DNA from: an uncultured Clostridium sp.
GTDB lineage: Bacteria > Bacillota_I > Bacilli_A > RF39 > UBA660
Assembly (NCBI GenBank): GCA_905199855.1
Contig: CAJKHY010000002.1
Coordinates: 1-64,000, forward strand
Reading direction: 5' to 3'
DNA length: 64,000 bases
Shown: in pieces, positions 60,643-64,000 of the stretch
Position numbering within the stretch: the first letter of the stretch is position 1
Layout: every line of letters begins with the position of its first letter
Notes under the pieces: generated by a model
Told to the model about the DNA's origin: nothing
Seen by the model: only the letters and a program-made list of their open reading frames with translations
The model's database searches: none
Program-made: the position numbers and the translations under genes

Positions 60643-60888
60643 CTAGTCGATTATTTCATTAATCATATTTTTATTAGAAACCGCAATTTTTAACATAACT
60701 TTTTCAAACTCATTACTATCCTTAATAGGTTCTAAAATACCATCAACTTCTTTAATAATAATGGTATCCTTATCATCACTATCATTTACTAAATATAAAT
60801 ATATAGCATTATCTTCATATATTACATCACATACAATATATTTATTATTATTTTCCATTGTAATTACATCATATTTATTATATTTCAT
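60643..60888 (-). CDS. Uncharacterised small protein (DUF1292-like layout)
   Basis: 81 residues, not firmly recognised. YDVITMENNNKYIVCDVIYE and IYLYLVNDSDDKDTIIIKEV suggest a small beta-sheet domain like that of DUF1292/YrzB proteins. GGAAGAGTAGATAAT precedes the ATG. One base from its upstream neighbour. Confidence 0.5.
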   Translation of the reverse strand: MKYNKYDVITMENNNKYIVCDVIYEDNAIYLYLVNDSDDKDTIIIKEVDGILEPIKDSNEFEKVMLKIAVSNKNMINEIID

Positions 60889-60889
60889 A

Positions 60890-61315
60890 TTATCTACTCT
60901 TCCTTACTTCCCTAGAACTATCTATTAAATTAACTGGATTTAAATTATGAACAAACTCATCAGCATATTCCTTAAAAGATATATCTTCTTCACTAGTAGT
61001 AACAAGACTAGAACCAGATGCTTCATAACTAACATTATGCTCAATATCAACTTTCCTAGTTGATACTATACCCACTGCCATAGAATAAATAAGTACTGTA
61101 GCTATAACCACTTTAAGAGCCTTGTTAGCCTTTTTTTTAGTACTAACATCATTTCTTCTACTATTATCTACTTTAGCAACTCTCATCCCTTCCAATTTTT
61201 TAGCACGAGATTCCATTATTACTTGTTGTTCCTTAATATAATTTCTCATATTATCATTCATATTCATATTACCATGAGTAATAGAATTAAATTTTAAACT
61301 ATCATTTTCATTCAT
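60890..61315 (-). CDS. Uncharacterised single-pass membrane protein
   Basis: 141 residues: about 65 polar/basic N-terminal residues (IKEQQVIMESRAKKLEGMRV), a membrane helix ALKVVIATVLIYSMAVGIVS, and a 45-residue outside part. ATG at 61315 follows AAGGAGAATTTTTAT; the longer open frame upstream has poly-Phe and no site. Function unknown; leads the rsmE group. Confidence 0.6.
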   Translation of the reverse strand: MNENDSLKFNSITHGNMNMNDNMRNYIKEQQVIMESRAKKLEGMRVAKVDNSRRNDVSTKKKANKALKVVIATVLIYSMAVGIVSTRKVDIEHNVSYEASGSSLVTTSEEDISFKEYADEFVHNLNPVNLIDSSREVRKSR

Positions 61316-61410
61316 ATAAAAATTCTCCTTAACTATACTAAGTATATCATATTTTATGAAAAGAAAGAAGAAAAAAAAGAAATATTTATATATGTTTACA
61401 TATAATATTA

Positions 61411-61448
61411 AAAAGAAACCGGTTTCCTTCTTCATAACCAGTTTCTTT
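61411..61448 (-). terminator. Terminator of the FGE-like surface gene
   Basis: Minus strand AAAGAAACTGGTT, 11-base loop, AACCGGTTTCTTT then TTAATATT. Confidence 0.75.
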
Positions 61449-61528
61449 TACTTTTGCTATTGCATTGTAGTTCTATAGAGTTATTTTTTTATTATAATAA
61501 TTGTAGTTAATTAGATACTTTTATATTA

Positions 61529-63316
61529 TTATTTTACAGAAAGAACAACACGAAAGCCTTGGTTAGGACTTGTATCAGTACCGTTATCCCAACCATAGAA
61601 AAAACTAAATATTCCTTTTTCTTCATCAGACATATATCTTCCTCCACGAGTAAACCAAGGATGATAGGAATCAACAAATAAAGCTAAATCACTATACCAG
61701 CCTGCTGTCTCACCTAAAGCATCTCCTAGGTGGCTAGCACTTACACTAGTTCCTGAGTATATATCTATATGCTCTGTTGGTACTGTACTTACTGTTAATC
61801 CTGATTTTCCTGCTGTTTTTTTATAATTTCCCATTACATTTTCAAATGCTCCACCACTCATATCATATACTCCAAAAACAGTTCCTGTTGTTGATTGCAA
61901 TGTATTAGTTATATAACTTGTACCAGAACCATCACCAGTAAGATAAGAACCATCCCCATTCGATGTTATTTCTGTTATTCCAAGTCCATAATTACTTTGC
62001 TTTAAATATGCTACTGCTCCCCATTCTATATTTTTTATCATATGAGAATCTGATTCATTTGCCCCTTTTGTAGTCAAATAATTTGTTGACCTAAATAATT
62101 TACCTGCACTATACATACTTGCTATTGTTATATCTCTTAATGATGTAATTCCAGGTTTTATTGTAGGAGTAGTTGTACTTCCTGTCGTTTCAAACTTTCC
62201 TACCCATATTCCTTTTAATTCTGTTTTATTACCACTTGCATTTATCATTGTAAATGCTGGATGTGTATACCAATTCCCATTTGCTTTGTTTTGACATGTT
62301 TCTGCTCCATTAGATGCATATGTACATGTTACTGTTCCTGTAGTACTTGTACCACTTTCAAAAGTTACTTCAATTAATTGTTCTGTTGTACCACTTGCAT
62401 ATGTAGCATTAAATAATTTATATTTATATCTTGGTATCCATACATAATATGCTAAGATATCTGCTTCAGGTACTACAGTTCCAACATCTGCATTCATATA
62501 TGTTTCTCTTTTAGTACTTGTTACCATAACTGCATTAGCCCATTTTTGATTACCATAATCATACCAATTATTATATGCTCCATACTCATCAGCTTTTACC
62601 CATTTACTTCCATCATATGTAATTGGTATCATACCATCAGCTAATACTGGTCTATTTGCTCCAGAAGGATCTTCTACTAAATCTTCAGTTTTACTAAGGC
62701 AATAATAATTCTTTTTACCATTTTCTATTTCTATTTTACAATTACTAGTATCTCCTATTTGTCCTTCACAACTACTCTTTATATCACTAAGATTATAAGT
62801 ATTAGTTATCTTAGTACCATTAGGATAATTATCTGTTCCATAGTTAATTGTATTACCTACATAACCTGTTACTACTCCAATTACTACATCTATATCGTTA
62901 TTAGAATTATTTGCTATTACTAAAGGTATAGTTTTTCTATTATCTTTATCTATATTACCACTTGTATTTAATGCTGTTGTAGTAGTATTCTTGTCTTCTA
63001 CTACTTCACCTATTATTACATCAGTTAAATCATTTGATGTATCATAATATATTTCATAATAGATAGTACCATTACTAGAATTATTTACAATAAAGTTAAA
63101 ACTAGCAACACTATTTTTACCTATATGAAAACTTTGTGTTCCTGATACATCAAAGGTATAATTTAACGTAGTATCCATATTAACAACATTACCTGAACTT
63201 ACATTTGCGGTAAACATTGCATATGTATAATATAATCCTACTGATAATAATATAGCAATAATAGCACTTAATACATATATATATTTAAGTGGTATTCTTT
63301 CTTTTAATTTTTTCAT
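61529..63316 (-). CDS. Large membrane-anchored surface protein with FGE/C-type-lectin-like C-terminus
   Basis: 595 residues. N-terminal anchor (YIYVLSAIIAILLSVGLYYT), a TasA/camelysin-like start (YAMFTANVSSGNVVNMDTTL) of the exported part, a beta-rich middle with several Cys (SSCEGQIGDTSNCKI), and a C-terminal domain with GVYDMSGGAFENVMGNY, FTRGGRYM and NQGFRVVLSV, the pattern of formylglycine-generating-enzyme-like/C-type lectin folds. Such domains bind ligands and are sometimes varied by retroelements, but no such element is visible. ATG at 63316 follows GGAG by 7 bases, inside the long repeat copy. A leader ORF and terminator precede it. Confidence 0.75.
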   Translation of the reverse strand: MKKLKERIPLKYIYVLSAIIAILLSVGLYYTYAMFTANVSSGNVVNMDTTLNYTFDVSGTQSFHIGKNSVASFNFIVNNSSNGTIYYEIYYDTSNDLTDVIIGEVVEDKNTTTTALNTSGNIDKDNRKTIPLVIANNSNNDIDVVIGVVTGYVGNTINYGTDNYPNGTKITNTYNLSDIKSSCEGQIGDTSNCKIEIENGKKNYYCLSKTEDLVEDPSGANRPVLADGMIPITYDGSKWVKADEYGAYNNWYDYGNQKWANAVMVTSTKRETYMNADVGTVVPEADILAYYVWIPRYKYKLFNATYASGTTEQLIEVTFESGTSTTGTVTCTYASNGAETCQNKANGNWYTHPAFTMINASGNKTELKGIWVGKFETTGSTTTPTIKPGITSLRDITIASMYSAGKLFRSTNYLTTKGANESDSHMIKNIEWGAVAYLKQSNYGLGITEITSNGDGSYLTGDGSGTSYITNTLQSTTGTVFGVYDMSGGAFENVMGNYKKTAGKSGLTVSTVPTEHIDIYSGTSVSASHLGDALGETAGWYSDLALFVDSYHPWFTRGGRYMSDEEKGIFSFFYGWDNGTDTSPNQGFRVVLSVK

Positions 63317-63323
63317 AATCATT

Positions 63324-63353
63324 CTCCATTCTTAGAACAGCATAGCAAAAAAA
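63324..63353 (-). repeat. Long copy of the post-terminator repeat, before the FGE-like gene
   Basis: Differs from 7057-7086 by one base in 30. Runs from the U tract of the leader terminator to the ribosome site (AATGGAG) of the surface gene. Confidence 0.75.
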
Positions 63354-63399
63354 CTAAACAAAAGAACTAGTATTAAAATACTAATCTTTTATTTAGTTT
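63346..63399 (-). terminator. Leader terminator/attenuator before the FGE-like gene
   Basis: Minus strand TTTAGTTT... hairpin: AAACTAAA/TTTAGTTT extended by TAAAAGA/TCTTTTG and ATTAGTATT/AATACTAGT, ending in TTTTTTT. It lies between a leader ORF and the main gene. Confidence 0.75.
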
Positions 63400-63442
63400 A
63401 CCTACTTTATATATTTTTTTAGTATTTAAAATAATAGAATAT

Positions 63443-63505
63443 TTAAATACCCCCCCTCCATACAGATGTTTGGATATTGTAGTTAATTGGATATATTCTA
63501 TTCAT
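63443..63505 (-). CDS. 20-residue leader peptide candidate
   Basis: Minus strand ATG at 63505 encodes MNRIYPINYNIQTSVWRGGI, then TAA. It has a ribosome site (AAAGTAGGTG), its own promoter 39 bases upstream, and is followed by the terminator at 63346-63399. This is the layout of a transcription-attenuation leader; the signal is unknown. Confidence 0.45.
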   Translation of the reverse strand: MNRIYPINYNIQTSVWRGGI

Positions 63506-63543
63506 TTTAAACACCTACTTTCTTTTGCTATTCTTATGTATTA

Positions 63544-63572
63544 ATCTTATCATGCTTTTATTATTTATGCAA
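63544..63572 (-). promoter_or_regulatory. Promoter of the leader ORF and FGE-like gene
   Basis: Minus strand TTGCAT, 17-base spacer, TAAGAT. Confidence 0.6.
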
Positions 63573-63589
63573 GTAAAATGTTTATTTTT

Positions 63590-64000
63590 TTATTCTTCTA
63601 TTTCACAATTATTAATTTCTTCCTCTAAAGCCTTAATATTCTTAATATCCTGACTATGAATTATATCATGACATTCCTTACATAATATCTCTATATTATC
63701 TTCTCTCTTACCACCATCAGCATATCTTTTTATATGATGATATTCAGGTTCATTATAAAACTCAAACTTCTTCTTACATCTTTCACAATAAGGATGCTTC
63801 TCAAACAATATAGATTTATCAGCCTCAGTAATTTGTCTAGCCACATCTAAATCTAAAACCTTATATTTTTTTAAAAATTCATCTACCAATAACTTTTGTC
63901 TTAAAGTAATTAAATTTTCACTCCATCCACCACGACTAATATCATAATATTTATTATAAATATAATTAGAACGCCTAAAATCTTCATTATAAACATTATT
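63590..64000 (-). CDS. HNH endonuclease-domain protein, 5' part outside the window
   Basis: The frame is open to the last base, so the N-terminus lies beyond 64000. Visible 136 residues: RRSNYIYNKYYDISRGGWSE and LDLDVARQITEAD, then the HNH core with CERC, YHHIKRYADGGKREDNIEIL and CKECH, giving two Cys pairs and the HH...N...H nuclease set. May be a restriction-type, DUF262-linked or homing-type nuclease; the missing part would decide. ATG at the usual place is absent; TTG near 63889 is only an internal codon. Confidence 0.75.
   Translation of the reverse strand, partial: NNVYNEDFRRSNYIYNKYYDISRGGWSENLITLRQKLLVDEFLKKYKVLDLDVARQITEADKSILFEKHPYCERCKKKFEFYNEPEYHHIKRYADGGKREDNIEILCKECHDIIHSQDIKNIKALEEEINNCEIEE

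Noticed and set aside
61529..61870. Diversity-generating retroelement variable region
   Set aside because: No reverse transcriptase, accessory gene or template repeat in the window.
1..64000. Mycoplasma/Spiroplasma genetic code (TGA as Trp)
   Set aside because: TGG is used for Trp in core genes and several genes end in TGA with clean family lengths.
1..64000. Insertion sequences, prophage or integrative element
   Set aside because: No transposase, integrase or phage structural gene is seen; HNH-type genes alone are not enough.

Overview
The window is strongly AT-rich bacterial chromosome, densely packed, with most genes on the minus strand. It reads as a low-GC Gram-positive of the class Bacilli: Gram-positive-type S12, 37-nt-spaced sigma-A promoters of TTGACA/TATAAT type, AGGAGG or AGGTG ribosome sites, peptidoglycan and division genes (murG, murB, divIB, uppS, rodA), prepilin-like protein, GatCAB, and several sporulation-family genes. 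TGA is used as a stop (for example in the PadR and YgjP-type genes), so it does not use the Mycoplasma code. The closest type I can suggest, by inference only, is an uncultured gut Bacilli lineage with a compact genome.

Layout. 1-3.9 kb: murG-murB-divIB-uppS (uppS cut by the window start) with a prepilin-like gene. 4-7 kb: a kinase-like protein, then tRNA-Glu(CTC), gltX and tRNA-Gln(CTG). 7.1-11.6 kb: the str operon rpsL-rpsG-fusA-tuf, whose EF-G has an altered G4 motif. 11.6-14.4 kb: a decayed small gene, a CotY/CotZ-like spore coat gene, rodA and a 460-bp spacer holding a structured RNA candidate, a minus-strand mini-ORF with promoter and a large bidirectional hairpin. 14.4-22.6 kb: CmpB-like membrane protein, priA, and an operon of lemA, two DUF2207 proteins and a YgjP-type metallopeptidase. 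22.7-23.6 kb: a complete type III toxin-antitoxin locus (ToxN/AbiQ-like toxin, terminator, two perfect 37-nt pseudoknot repeats, promoter). 23.7-28.9 kb: holA, polysaccharide deacetylase and gatCAB. 29-31.9 kb: HEXXH protein and a padR-DUF1700 operon. 32-36 kb: DUF1015, enolase, glyA, tRNA-Arg. 36-38.5 kb: gerM-like and spoIIP. 38.9-44.6 kb: SNF2 helicase, tRNA-Leu, ABC-2 exporter. 44.7-50.6 kb: YjcZ-like peptide, HNH protein, def, obgE, spoVS plus a chimeric partial spoVS copy, two InlB-repeat surface proteins, yigZ. 50.8-57.6 kb: an arginine deiminase system (arcABCD) directly behind a polar amino-acid ABC transporter. 57.8-64 kb: SDR, rsmE, small membrane proteins, a large surface protein with an FGE/C-type-lectin-like end preceded by a leader ORF and terminator, and a partial HNH gene.

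How parts work together. GltX, tRNA-Glu, tRNA-Gln and GatCAB together fit the indirect route to Gln-tRNA(Gln). The amino-acid ABC transporter and ArcABCD form a plausible arginine uptake, deimination and ATP-producing unit. SpoIIP, GerM-like, SpoVS, CotZ-like and YjcZ-like genes point to at least an inherited sporulation programme. The most notable locus is the type III toxin-antitoxin module. Others worth attention are a short sequence repeatedly found just after terminators, the structured RNA after rodA, the EF-G G4 change and the spoVS chimera.
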